Assembly (NCBI GenBank): GCA_002385545.1
Contig: DGDR01000090.1
Location: forward strand, 1-15,333
Reading direction: 5' to 3'
DNA length: 15,333 nt
DNA from: Clostridium sp. UBA3947
Lineage (GTDB): Bacteria > Bacillota > Clostridia > Clostridiales > Clostridiaceae
In this document: in pieces, positions 1-6,576 of the stretch
Layout: the number at the start of each line of letters is the position of its first letter
How positions within the stretch are numbered: the first letter of the stretch is position 1
The notes under the pieces: generated by a model
Told to the model about the DNA's origin: nothing
Database searches by the model: none
Seen by the model: the letters and a program-made list of their open reading frames with translations, nothing else
Program-made: the position numbers and the translations under genes

Positions 1-409
1 GAAAATCATCGAGAAAGCTTTTTATAATACTTTCATAAATTCCTGATTCCTTTACCACTAGATTTATTTTTTCATCAAAATATATATAGCCCTCAATTTT
101 ATTATTTTCTAATAACTTTTCTCCTTCTTCCTTGCTTACATAGCTTATATTAAATAATTTCTTACTATTTGAACCATCATTTCCTAGAGCCGCGGCTGTA
201 ATGGCATTATTAAAATCCGAATAATCCTCATACTTTTTATTTTCTACAATTGCTATCTTAATTTCTTTAAAACTTTCTGCACTAGAAATATTAGACAAAG
301 CCATATTAAACAAGGTTGCTAAAATTAGTGGAAATAAAAACGTCCAAAAAATATTTTCTTTATCTCTAATAAAGCATTTAAGCCTATATTTATAAATATG
401 CCAAAACAT
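1..409 (-). CDS. ABC-2 type transporter permease, N-terminal part (cut by window edge)
   Basis: This is the membrane subunit of an ABC exporter. About 136 residues are present and the C-terminal part, with the remaining membrane segments, lies beyond base 1. The visible part has a short basic cytoplasmic N-terminus (FWHIYKYRLKCFIRDKEN), one hydrophobic segment at about residues 21-38, then a soluble stretch that would be the large extracytoplasmic loop typical of the ABC2_membrane_3 / YhgE-like permeases. Two ATGs stand in tandem (412 and 409). GGAGG at 416-420 is only 3 bases from the first but 6 from the second, so 409 is preferred. That ribosome binding site abuts the stop codon of the ATPase gene, so the two are almost certainly co-transcribed and translated as a pair. 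The family assignment rests on the N-terminal membrane topology and on the ATPase neighbour. The substrate is unknown. Confidence 0.75.
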   Translation of the reverse strand, partial: MFWHIYKYRLKCFIRDKENIFWTFLFPLILATLFNMALSNISSAESFKEIKIAIVENKKYEDYSDFNNAITAAALGNDGSNSKKLFNISYVSKEEGEKLLENNKIEGYIYFDEKINLVVKESGIYESIIKSFLDDF

Positions 410-421
410 CATGCCCCTCCT

Positions 422-1354
422 TTAATCTCTAAGTTCTTTACCAGTAATTTCTAAAAACACATCATTTAAGGTAGGTGGTTCAGAATACACTTTGCCAATG
501 GTTACATTATTAGCCTTCAAATATTCCAGCACAGCTACTAAATTATCCTTACCTCTACTAGACTTTAGAATTAGTAAATTATCCTTGTATTCAACCTGCA
601 TAATATTCTTCAGCTTTTTAGTTCCCTCTAAAATATTATTATCCAAATTGAAAGCTTCAACTGTTATCTTTTCACCTGAATTTATCATACTTTTCAATTC
701 TTCCTTACTACCTATTGCTATAATTTTACCTTTATCCATAATTGCAATTCTTGTACAAATTTGCTCTACTTCCTCCATGTAATGAGAAGTATATACAATA
801 GTAGCTCCCTGCTTATTAAGCTTTTGAATACCTTCCAATATTCTATTTCTACTTTGTGGATCTACTGCCACTGTAGGCTCATCTAATATAATCAGCTGTG
901 GCTTATGGGCAATACCACAGGCAATATTTAATCTTCTGAGTAAGCCTCCACTTAGCTTTTTAGGATAAAACTTTTTATAATCCTCTAGACCTACAAATTC
1001 TATGGCTTCTTCTACAAACTGTTTTCGTTGCCTTTTATCTTCAACGTACATACCACAAAAATAGTCAATATTCTCGTAAACATTTAACTCATCAAAAACT
1101 GCAACATTTTGCATAATAACTCCAATTTTTCTTTTTATGTCGTAAGCATCTGGTGTCATTGGTTTATCATATATTTCAATAGTACCTTTGTCATATTTTA
1201 ATAAAGATAAAATACAATTAATAGCTGTAGTCTTGCCAGAGCCATTAGGGCCTAAAAGTCCAAAAATTTCTCCTTCTCTAACTTCTAAATTGAAATGATC
1301 TAGAGCTACTAACTCATCATACCTTTTTACCAAATTCTTAACCTTTATTACCAT
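422..1354 (-). CDS. ABC transporter ATP-binding protein (ABC-2 exporter type)
   Basis: This is the ATP-hydrolysing subunit of the exporter whose permease follows immediately downstream. The 310 residues carry Walker A GPNGSGKT (35-42), a Q-loop glutamine (Q82), the signature LSGGL (134-138, with L where many transporters have Q), Walker B LIILDEP followed by T161, and the switch histidine H191. The signature runs into LLRRLNIA, and TVAVDPQSR follows Walker B. Both resemble the daunorubicin/DrrA and YhaQ-like exporter ATPases. A C-terminal extension of about 90 residues after the nucleotide-binding domain is usual for these. The start is supported by GGGAGG eight bases upstream. It is divergent from a histidine kinase gene, which suggests the kinase/regulator pair controls it. 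Antibiotic, peptide or lipid export is the likely class of job, but the substrate cannot be read from the sequence. Confidence 0.92.
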   Translation of the reverse strand: MVIKVKNLVKRYDELVALDHFNLEVREGEIFGLLGPNGSGKTTAINCILSLLKYDKGTIEIYDKPMTPDAYDIKRKIGVIMQNVAVFDELNVYENIDYFCGMYVEDKRQRKQFVEEAIEFVGLEDYKKFYPKKLSGGLLRRLNIACGIAHKPQLIILDEPTVAVDPQSRNRILEGIQKLNKQGATIVYTSHYMEEVEQICTRIAIMDKGKIIAIGSKEELKSMINSGEKITVEAFNLDNNILEGTKKLKNIMQVEYKDNLLILKSSRGKDNLVAVLEYLKANNVTIGKVYSEPPTLNDVFLEITGKELRD

Positions 1355-1392
1355 TTCAAACCTCCCAGTAAATTATTTATAGTTTAATAATA

Positions 1393-1414
1393 TAAGATTT
1401 AGTCCTAAGATTTA
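1393..1414. repeat. 9-bp direct repeat TAAGATTTA, 13-bp period, upstream of the ABC genes
   Basis: Two perfect copies of TAAGATTTA (1393-1401 and 1406-1414) are separated by four bases. They lie in the 172-base region shared by the ABC and kinase genes, about 40-60 bases upstream of the ATPase start. Tandem copies in such a place often bind a response regulator, but in AT-rich DNA chance is a real alternative. A separate 12-base dyad, TTACA-AA-TGTAA, sits at 1439-1450. Confidence 0.35.
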
Positions 1415-1458
1415 AGTGATTTGACTCCTAATTTAACATTACAAATGTAACTTTCACC

Positions 1459-1487
1459 TTGAGCAGCCTTCTACCACATGTTAATAT
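1459..1487 (+). promoter_or_regulatory. Putative sigma-A promoter of the kinase/regulator genes
   Basis: A TTGAGC -35 (1459-1464), a 17-base spacer and a TAATAT -10 (1482-1487) precede the kinase start by about 40 bases. The ribosome binding site AAGGTGG (1511-1517) lies between. The match is reasonable but not perfect. No equally convincing promoter was found for the divergent ABC genes. Confidence 0.45.
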
Positions 1488-1526
1488 TTTATTATAGGAA
1501 TTTAAGAGTAAAGGTGGGTAATTAAC

Positions 1527-2588
1527 ATGAAACACTTAGTTAATAAGACAATACTTTTTCTAATTTGCATGGCTTTATACCTGCCTAAAACGAATAGCAA
1601 TTATATAATCGTTCCAATTTTAATTACAATAAGTATAAGTGCTATTTTAAGCTACTTAGACTCACAATATGTTAAATTATGTATATTTTTGATTTTTACA
1701 TTTTTATGCTTCTTTAAACCTCCTTTTATTTACTTCATCCCTCTAATCTGCTACGATTCCTTCTTTCTAAAAATTAAATGGACGTGGTTGCTTTCCTATT
1801 TACCCTTAATCAATCTTTCAACTTATTCCTTGTCCGATTTTGATTGGCTAACAGCCACCTTAATTTTAGGTTCCTTTATATTGAAAAACCGCACTATTAC
1901 TTTAGAAAAACTAGAAAGGGATTATCATGCGCTGCGAGACAATGCAAAAGAAATTTCACTTCAGCTAGAAACGCAAAATAAAGAGCTTTTAGAAAAGCAG
2001 GATTATGAAATTCACCTAGCTACTTTAACAGAACGAAATAGAATAGCAAGGGATATACACGATAATGTGGGGCACCTACTTTCTAGATCCATTTTGCAAA
2101 TCGGAGCTTTACTGGTTGTAAATAAAGATGAACCAACCAAAAACTCATTATTGGAAATAAAAAACACCTTATCAGAGGCAATGGATAGTATTCGAGCTAG
2201 TGTACATAACCTTCATGAGAAATCTATTGACCTACAAAGTGAAATTCAAAAGCTAGTAGATAATTTTAATTTTTGCTCAATCAAGTTCAATTATGATATA
2301 GAGTCAGATCCCTCAAAGAATATTAAGTACTGCTTTATTGCTGTAACAAAAGAGGCCTTATCAAATATAATTAAGCATTCCAATGCTACTGAAGTATCAA
2401 TTATAATTCGAGAACATTCTGCTTTTTTTCAATTAGTTGTACAAGACAATGGTACCAATGCATGCTATACCACTGATAATGGTATAGGTTTAAAAAACAT
2501 TATGGACAGAGTAGCTACTATTGATGGAAATGTAAATATTAATACAGACCATGGTTTTAGAATTTTTATTTACGTACCAAAAAAATAA
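1527..2588 (+). CDS. Sensor histidine kinase, NarL/DesK class (HisKA_3)
   Basis: This is a membrane sensor kinase of 353 residues that should phosphorylate the response regulator encoded next. Residues about 8-120 form five or six hydrophobic segments with very short loops, so the sensing part is buried in the membrane, as in DesK or LiaS-like kinases. A coiled-coil linker follows (about 125-165). Then comes the HisKA_3 dimerisation helix with TERNRIARDIHDNVGHLL, where H178 is the expected phospho-acceptor. The C-terminal ATPase domain shows the N-box EALSNIIKHSNA (N280), a G1-like DNGTN (307-311) and G2 GIGLKNI (319-325). AAGGTGG at 1511-1517 supports the ATG. The gene is divergent from an ABC exporter and 24 bases upstream of its regulator. 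Kinases with such intramembrane sensors often respond to envelope damage or antibiotics. The signal here is inferred, not seen. Confidence 0.92.
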   Translation: MKHLVNKTILFLICMALYLPKTNSNYIIVPILITISISAILSYLDSQYVKLCIFLIFTFLCFFKPPFIYFIPLICYDSFFLKIKWTWLLSYLPLINLSTYSLSDFDWLTATLILGSFILKNRTITLEKLERDYHALRDNAKEISLQLETQNKELLEKQDYEIHLATLTERNRIARDIHDNVGHLLSRSILQIGALLVVNKDEPTKNSLLEIKNTLSEAMDSIRASVHNLHEKSIDLQSEIQKLVDNFNFCSIKFNYDIESDPSKNIKYCFIAVTKEALSNIIKHSNATEVSIIIREHSAFFQLVVQDNGTNACYTTDNGIGLKNIMDRVATIDGNVNINTDHGFRIFIYVPKK

Positions 2589-2612
2589 TATTTATGAAAG
2601 GATTGAATCCAA

Positions 2613-3233
2613 GTGAAAGTCGTAGTTGTTGATGATGATAAATTAGTGTGTGCTGCCCTAAAAACTATATTAGAAGCGGAGAATATCTCTGTAGTAGGAA
2701 CAGGCTACAATGGAAAAGAGGCCATCAAGCTATATGAAAGCTTACATCCAGATATTATACTAATGGATATTAGAATGGGAACCATGACAGGTTTAGAAGC
2801 CGCCGAGGCAATTCTAAAAATTGATGGTAATGCCAAAATTCTTTTTTTAACCACCTTTTCTGACGATGAATATATAATAAAATCTCTTAAAATAGGCGCC
2901 AAGGGATACATTATTAAACAGAATTTTGAAAGTATAGTTCCTTCATTACAGGCTGTGCACATGGGCCAAAATGTATTTGGTAATGATATTGTATCAAAGA
3001 TTCCTAAGCTAATTAATAAAAAGGAAAATATTGATTATTCAAGATACGGAATTACAGAAAAAGAATTAGAATTAATAATTGCTGTAGCAGATGGACTCAG
3101 CAACAAGGAAATTGCAAGAAAGCTATTTTTAAGCGAAGGTACCGTTAGAAATAGTATAAGCACTATTTTAGATAAGCTAAATTTAAGAGACAGAACACAA
3201 TTGGCAGTATTTTATTATAAAAACTTAATATAA
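2613..3233 (+). CDS. Response regulator, NarL/LuxR family
   Basis: This is a DNA-binding partner of the preceding kinase, 206 residues. The receiver domain (1-120) has the acidic pocket D7-D9, phospho-acceptor D52 in ILMDIRMG, T80 and K102. The C-terminal LuxR-type helix-turn-helix (about 147-205) includes GLSNKEIARKLFLSEGTVRNSI. The start is GTG, with AAAGGA about ten bases upstream. No ATG lies close by in frame, and the VVVVDDD strand must be included, so GTG is chosen. The likely target is the shared promoter region with the divergent ABC exporter, which contains short direct and inverted repeats. It resembles regulators of the LiaR/DesR/YvfU type. The exact regulon is unknown. Confidence 0.93.
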   Translation: MKVVVVDDDKLVCAALKTILEAENISVVGTGYNGKEAIKLYESLHPDIILMDIRMGTMTGLEAAEAILKIDGNAKILFLTTFSDDEYIIKSLKIGAKGYIIKQNFESIVPSLQAVHMGQNVFGNDIVSKIPKLINKKENIDYSRYGITEKELELIIAVADGLSNKEIARKLFLSEGTVRNSISTILDKLNLRDRTQLAVFYYKNLI

Positions 3234-3242
3234 ATGATTATT

Positions 3243-3339
3243 AGGTTCCTCTTTAACACTTAACTGTTATAAAGTGAAATTAGGTGAAACTTCTAAATAC
3301 TTTTTGTAATATAATGGTTAATTGTTAAAGAAAGAACCT
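3243..3339. repeat. Imperfect inverted repeat with 22/23-base arms
   Basis: The left arm (3243-3264) and right arm (3317-3339) are reverse complements at 20 of 23 aligned positions, both containing AGGTTC, CTTTAACA and TTAAC. They enclose about 52 AT-rich bases. The element starts ten bases after the response regulator stop. There is no run of T after the right arm, so it is a poor intrinsic terminator. A small non-autonomous element or a protein-binding site remains possible. The rest of the 357-base gene-free stretch holds two promoters and a short leader frame, listed separately. Confidence 0.5.
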
Positions 3340-3391
3340 TTCATTATGTTGTTTATTGCAGAAATGTGTTACATTCATAAGATGACAAATC

Positions 3392-3420
3392 TTTACACAA
3401 ACTATTAAAAACGCTATACT
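3392..3420 (+). promoter_or_regulatory. Upstream sigma-A-like promoter (P1) of the M23 peptidase gene
   Basis: TTTACA (3392-3397), a 17-base spacer and TATACT (3415-3420) form a near-consensus sigma-A promoter about 170 bases before the peptidase start. The -10 is preceded by CGC and shares the octamer GCTATACT with the second promoter downstream. Confidence 0.55.
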
Positions 3421-3441
3421 GTCACATTTTGACTGAAAAAG

Positions 3442-3471
3442 TAGACAAAATATAAGGAAATATGCTATACT
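3442..3471 (+). promoter_or_regulatory. Downstream sigma-A-like promoter (P2) of the M23 peptidase gene
   Basis: TAGACA (3442-3447), an 18-base spacer and TATACT (3466-3471), with a TG one base before the -10 (extended -10, TGCTATACT). It predicts a transcript starting near 3478 and a leader of about 113 bases. An alternative -35 TTGACT at 3429-3434 would pair with TATAAG (3451-3456) at 16 bases. Confidence 0.5.
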
Positions 3472-3485
3472 ATTTAAGTTGAAAT

Positions 3486-3575
3486 ATGACAATTTTTGCT
3501 GCGTCTATTATGTTGTTCAAAATACCGTTTAAGGCGCTTATATACAAGCTATGGCGCGTCGCTTTACAAGGGTAA
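3486..3575 (+). CDS. Possible 29-codon leader peptide upstream of the M23 gene
   Basis: An open frame of 29 codons runs from ATG 3486 to TAA 3573-3575 and fills nearly the whole leader of the peptidase mRNA. The peptide would be hydrophobic and basic (MTIFAASIMLFKIPFKALIY, then KLWRVALQG). Its codons (GCG, CCG, CGC, GTC) are more GC-rich than the surrounding genes. Its stop is 15 bases before the peptidase ATG, just ahead of that gene's GGAGG. Against it: there is no clear ribosome binding site, and if P2 is used the ATG is only about 8 bases from the transcript start. The GC-richness may instead reflect a structured RNA leader. Treat as a hypothesis. Confidence 0.25.
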   Translation: MTIFAASIMLFKIPFKALIYKLWRVALQG

Positions 3576-3590
3576 TTATAGGAGGCAATT

Positions 3591-4601
3591 ATGCTAAAGA
3601 GAAAAAGATGGTTATATGATTATTCTATCTTGCTCATTACTGCTACAGTGACTTTTACAGCTTATACAGCATACAAGCAAAACAAAATAGTTGAAGAAAG
3701 GAAAATTTCCATGTCACAAGATACAGGAGCTAAAGAAGAAGTAGACCATGTCGCAGTTGCTAACCAGTTAGAAAATTCCACTAATGAATTAATAACTTCA
3801 ACTAAAGAAGAAAAAGCTTTATCTAGTAATAATGACGGTAAGGGATATGAAATTATAACCTATGTAGTGAAACCAGGAGATACCATTGAGAAAATTGCTA
3901 GTAGTTATAATTTGAAATCGTCTACTATAGCAACATCAAACAACTTAACCTCAAGTACTATTTTACAAGTAGGACAAGCACTCCAATTTCCATCTATCGA
4001 TGGAGTAATTTATTCTCTAAAAGCCGGAGAAAATCTCTGGGATTTAGCTCAATTGAATAACACTGATTATGATAAATTACTAGAAATCAACAATGTTACA
4101 TCACCAGAGACTCTGCAAATCGGCGAAAAAATTTTTGTTCCTAGTGTAGAAATAGTAAAATCTCCTTCCATTGAATATGAAAAGAAAAGAAACCAATACG
4201 CTTCCGCATCCTATAGCCGAGGTGGAAAGGTTGGTTTATATGGTATAAAGCCTACCCAAGGTAGCATTAGCTCATACTTTGGTGAACGTTGGGGTAGACA
4301 ACATAATGGTATTGATATAGCTGCAAATACTGGTAGTAATGTGGTAGCTTTTCAATCAGGAAAAGTTACCTTTAGCGGTTGGAATGGAGGATATGGAAAC
4401 CTGGTAATCATAGATCATGGTAATGGTATTGAAAGCTATTATGGACATAACTCTAAAAATCTAGTTAAGGTTGGAGACTCAGTCCAAAAAGGTGACCTAA
4501 TAGCTAAGGTTGGCAGCACAGGAAATTCAACAGGACCTCATTGTCATTTTGAAATAAGAATTAACGGTAAACCAGTAAATCCTTTAAATTACATAAACTA
4601 G
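3591..4601 (+). CDS. Membrane-anchored LysM-LysM-M23 peptidoglycan endopeptidase
   Basis: This is a probable cell-wall hydrolase that cuts peptide cross-links in peptidoglycan, 336 residues. A basic start (MLKRKRW) and one hydrophobic segment (about 11-28) give a signal anchor with the rest outside. A low-complexity linker follows. Two LysM peptidoglycan-binding repeats lie at about 89-135 (YVVKPGDTIEKIA) and 139-185 (YSLKAGENLWDLA). The C-terminal M23 domain spans about 222-334. Its zinc ligands are visible as H238 and D242 in HNGID and H319 in HCH. H286 in YYGH and H317 are the usual additional catalytic histidines. All key residues are present, so it should be active. GGAGG at 3581-3585 fixes the start. 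It has two candidate promoters and its own terminator, so it is a single-gene unit. Roles in growth or sporulation are both possible. The sequence does not decide between them. Confidence 0.9.
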   Translation: MLKRKRWLYDYSILLITATVTFTAYTAYKQNKIVEERKISMSQDTGAKEEVDHVAVANQLENSTNELITSTKEEKALSSNNDGKGYEIITYVVKPGDTIEKIASSYNLKSSTIATSNNLTSSTILQVGQALQFPSIDGVIYSLKAGENLWDLAQLNNTDYDKLLEINNVTSPETLQIGEKIFVPSVEIVKSPSIEYEKKRNQYASASYSRGGKVGLYGIKPTQGSISSYFGERWGRQHNGIDIAANTGSNVVAFQSGKVTFSGWNGGYGNLVIIDHGNGIESYYGHNSKNLVKVGDSVQKGDLIAKVGSTGNSTGPHCHFEIRINGKPVNPLNYIN

Positions 4602-4608
4602 TCCATTT

Positions 4609-4634
4609 AAAGCTGTTCAATAGAACAGCTTTTT
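4609..4634 (+). terminator. Intrinsic terminator of the M23 gene
   Basis: A perfect 10-bp stem (AAAGCTGTTC / GAACAGCTTT) with the four-base loop AATA ends in a short T run and begins eight bases after the peptidase stop. Confidence 0.85.
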
Positions 4635-4688
4635 CGCTACTGTAAATGATCACAGTGAATTCGCCCTAAAAATTACATTTTGAACAAA

Positions 4689-4723
4689 TAAAAAAATATG
4701 AAGCATTGAAAAACAACACTTCA
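4689..4723 (-). terminator. Intrinsic terminator of the tRNA-Pro gene
   Basis: On the minus strand the stem TGAAGTGTTG / CAATGCTTCA (10 bp with two G-T pairs) and loop TTTTT are followed by TATTTTTTTATTTG. It starts nine bases after the CCA end of the tRNA. Confidence 0.75.
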
Positions 4724-4731
4724 CATTCTCT

Positions 4732-4807
4732 TGGTCTGGGTAACAGGACTTGAACCTGCGACCTCATGAACCCCATTCATGCGCGCTACCATCTGCGCCA
4801 TACCCAG
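4732..4807 (-). tRNA. tRNA-Pro (anticodon GGG)
   Basis: A complete 76-nt cloverleaf with encoded CCA. The acceptor stem is CTGGGTA/TACCCAG (7 of 7 pairs). The D stem is GCGC/GCGC with an eight-base loop containing GG. The anticodon stem is CATGA/TCATG with the seven-base loop ATGGGGT, giving anticodon GGG at 4772-4774. The T stem is GCAGG/CCTGT with loop TTCAAGT. The C1-G72 pair and discriminator A73 fit bacterial proline tRNA. Anticodon GGG reads CCC and CCU, so a second tRNA-Pro for CCA/CCG must be encoded elsewhere. It has its own promoter and terminator. Confidence 0.96.
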
Positions 4808-4819
4808 GCGACGTAAATT

Positions 4820-4847
4820 ATTATACCATATGCAGCTAGAAAATCAA
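4820..4847 (-). promoter_or_regulatory. Promoter of tRNA-Pro
   Basis: On the minus strand TTGATT, a 16-base spacer and a perfect TATAAT, with TG in the extended -10 position (TGGTATAAT). Transcription would start about six bases before the mature tRNA 5' end. Confidence 0.8.
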
Positions 4848-4871
4848 GCTTCATTATTCACATTTTTAAAA

Positions 4872-4930
4872 TTAACTTATACATGCTCAAAAACTGTTAA
4901 AACCAGTATTTTGAGACATGTATAAGTTAA
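4872..4930 (-). terminator. Long hairpin downstream of spoIVA, possible terminator
   Basis: Arms at 4872-4896 and 4904-4930 form 25 base pairs with a bulged A at 4916 and another at 4908, around a seven-base loop. It begins 18 bases after the spoIVA stop. On the minus strand it is followed only by the weak T-rich TTTTAAAAATG. It could end spoIVA transcription, but the stem is unusually long and its T tract poor. Confidence 0.5.
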
Positions 4931-4948
4931 ACTTCACTGATAATTGAC

Positions 4949-6427
4949 CTATAATATTATGCAAATAAGGCCACCATTACCTTCATTTATAATTTTTTGA
5001 AGGGTTCTTTGAATCTTAACCTGAACATCTTCAGGCATCCTAAATAATTTATTTTGGAGTCCTTCCTTCACCAATACTTCTAAGGACTTACCAAACATAT
5101 TACTCTGCCATATCTTAGATGGATCGCTTTCAAATTGCTCTAACAGAGATTTAACTAATTCTTCACTTTCCTTCTCTGTTCCCATGATAGGTGAAATTTC
5201 AGTTTCGATATCTGCTTTAATTAAGTGCAAGGATGGGGCACTAGCCTTCAGCTTTACACCAAATCTATTGCCATGTCTAACTATTTCAGGCTCCTCTAAT
5301 TTCATTTCTGTAAGTTGAGGTGCTACCAAGCCATAGCCTGTTTCTCTTACCTCCTTAAGGGCTACTTCTATCTTGTCATATTCTGTTTTTGCTTTATACA
5401 ATTCTTTCATTGTAGCTAATAGTTCTGTTTCACCCTTCAAATTGCAACCACAAACCTCACTGAGTATGTTATAGAAGATGGCTTTTTGTGGAGCCAGCTC
5501 AATTCTAGCGGTTCCTTCACCCATATTCATTTCACTAACGATTCCCTTTTCTAGGAATTCTATTTCTTCAAAGCCCTTAACAGATTGCTTAATATCTCTA
5601 ACTTTTTCTATGTTTTTGCACAGGTCTTTAATAACATTTATAAAGTTTACCTTTAACCAATGATTAGCTTCAAGTTTTTCTATCCATTCAGGCATATCAA
5701 TATTGATTTCCTTTACTGGGAATTCTTTCAATACCCTATGCATTACATTTGTTATATCCTCTTGAGTCAAATTTAAAATATCAAGTAGTTCTACAGGAAC
5801 ATCATACTTCTTTTCTAATTCTTCTTTTAAATCAATAGTTTCTGGATCATTAACCTTTGCAGAGTTAAGTATAATAATGAAAGGCTTATTAATCGCCTTA
5901 AGCTCTGAAACTACTCTTTCTTCAGCTTCTACATATTCTTCCCTAGCTATATCAGTTATGGATCCATCTGTGGTAATCATTATGCCTATGGTAGAGTGTT
6001 CATTTATGACCTTCTTAGTGCCTAATTCTGCTGCTTCTTCGAAAGGTATCTCATAGTCATACCAAGGAGTTGTCACCATTTTAGGTTGATTGCCCTCTAT
6101 GTAGCCTGCTGCACCCTTTACAATGTAGCCTACACAGTCCACCATCCTAACTTTAAATTTTATGCCATCTTCTATACTGATTTCTACTGCTTCATTTGGA
6201 ACAAATTTAGGCTCTGTAGTGTGGATGGTCTTTCCAGAGGCACTTTGTGGAAGCTCATCCTTGGCCCTTTGCTTCTTATAAGTATTTTCAATATTTGGTA
6301 TCACCATCATATCCATAAATTTTTTTATAAATGTAGATTTCCCTGTTCTAACCGGTCCCACAACCCCTACATAGATATCCCCTTGTGTTCGTTCCGCGAT
6401 ATCTTTGTATATATCAAAACTTTCCAA
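4949..6427 (-). CDS. spoIVA: Stage IV sporulation protein A, spore coat basement ATPase
   Basis: SpoIVA is the ATP-driven structural protein that polymerises on the outer forespore surface and anchors the spore coat, also needed for cortex formation. The sequence matches the Bacillus subtilis protein along its length. Walker A is GPVRTGKST with K30, sensor threonines T70/T71 are in KTIHTTEPKF, D97 is in MVDCVGY, and the conserved C-terminus is EGNGGLICIIL, the part that meets SpoVM in B. subtilis. The start is TTG at 6427. GGGAGG lies eight bases upstream, the resulting length is 492 residues, the same as B. subtilis SpoIVA, and K30/D97 then take the same numbers. An in-frame TTG at 6442 overlaps the ribosome binding site and is rejected. 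Expression in the mother cell from a sigma-E promoter is expected, but no clear sigma-E site was recognised upstream. Confidence 0.97.
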   Translation of the reverse strand: MESFDIYKDIAERTQGDIYVGVVGPVRTGKSTFIKKFMDMMVIPNIENTYKKQRAKDELPQSASGKTIHTTEPKFVPNEAVEISIEDGIKFKVRMVDCVGYIVKGAAGYIEGNQPKMVTTPWYDYEIPFEEAAELGTKKVINEHSTIGIMITTDGSITDIAREEYVEAEERVVSELKAINKPFIIILNSAKVNDPETIDLKEELEKKYDVPVELLDILNLTQEDITNVMHRVLKEFPVKEINIDMPEWIEKLEANHWLKVNFINVIKDLCKNIEKVRDIKQSVKGFEEIEFLEKGIVSEMNMGEGTARIELAPQKAIFYNILSEVCGCNLKGETELLATMKELYKAKTEYDKIEVALKEVRETGYGLVAPQLTEMKLEEPEIVRHGNRFGVKLKASAPSLHLIKADIETEISPIMGTEKESEELVKSLLEQFESDPSKIWQSNMFGKSLEVLVKEGLQNKLFRMPEDVQVKIQRTLQKIINEGNGGLICIIL

Positions 6428-6506
6428 AATGTACCCTCCCAATTCTAAGTATTAACATTATATATATATTAGGAGGCGCATTTTTTTATGACATTTTGTT
6501 TTTAAT

Positions 6507-6547
6507 AAAAAATAACCGCTTAACTTATGTTCTTAGCGGTTATTTTT
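6507..6547 (-). terminator. Intrinsic terminator after gpsA
   Basis: A stem of about 13 bp (AAAAATAACCGCT / AGCGGTTATTTTT) with a 14-base loop lies between gpsA and spoIVA. On the minus strand it ends in TTATTTTTTATT. It separates spoIVA from the DUF512-der-gpsA group. Confidence 0.82.
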
Positions 6548-6576
6548 CTTTATAATAAGATTATTTTACTATATGC

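Noticed and set aside
492..782. Plus-strand open frame of 96 codons
   Set aside because: It is antisense to the ABC ATPase gene, which has all the family motifs, and the frame has no recognisable domain.
2705..2962. Minus-strand open frame of 85 codons
   Set aside because: It is the shadow of the response regulator receiver domain and shows no start signal.
4657..4667. GAATTCGCCCT, which resembles the insert border of TOPO TA cloning vectors
   Set aside because: Only about 11 bases match, with no further vector sequence on either side. It lies between a bacterial gene terminator and a tRNA gene, so chance is the better explanation.
6086..6448. Open frame of 120 codons on the plus strand
   Set aside because: It is antisense to the well-conserved spoIVA coding sequence, has a composition of rare cysteines and histidines unlike a real protein, and has no ribosome binding site.
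6465..6475. Short TATATATATA run upstream of spoIVA considered as a microsatellite or sigma-E -10
   Set aside because: Only about ten bases long, and no -35 at the correct distance matched the sigma-E consensus well enough to report.
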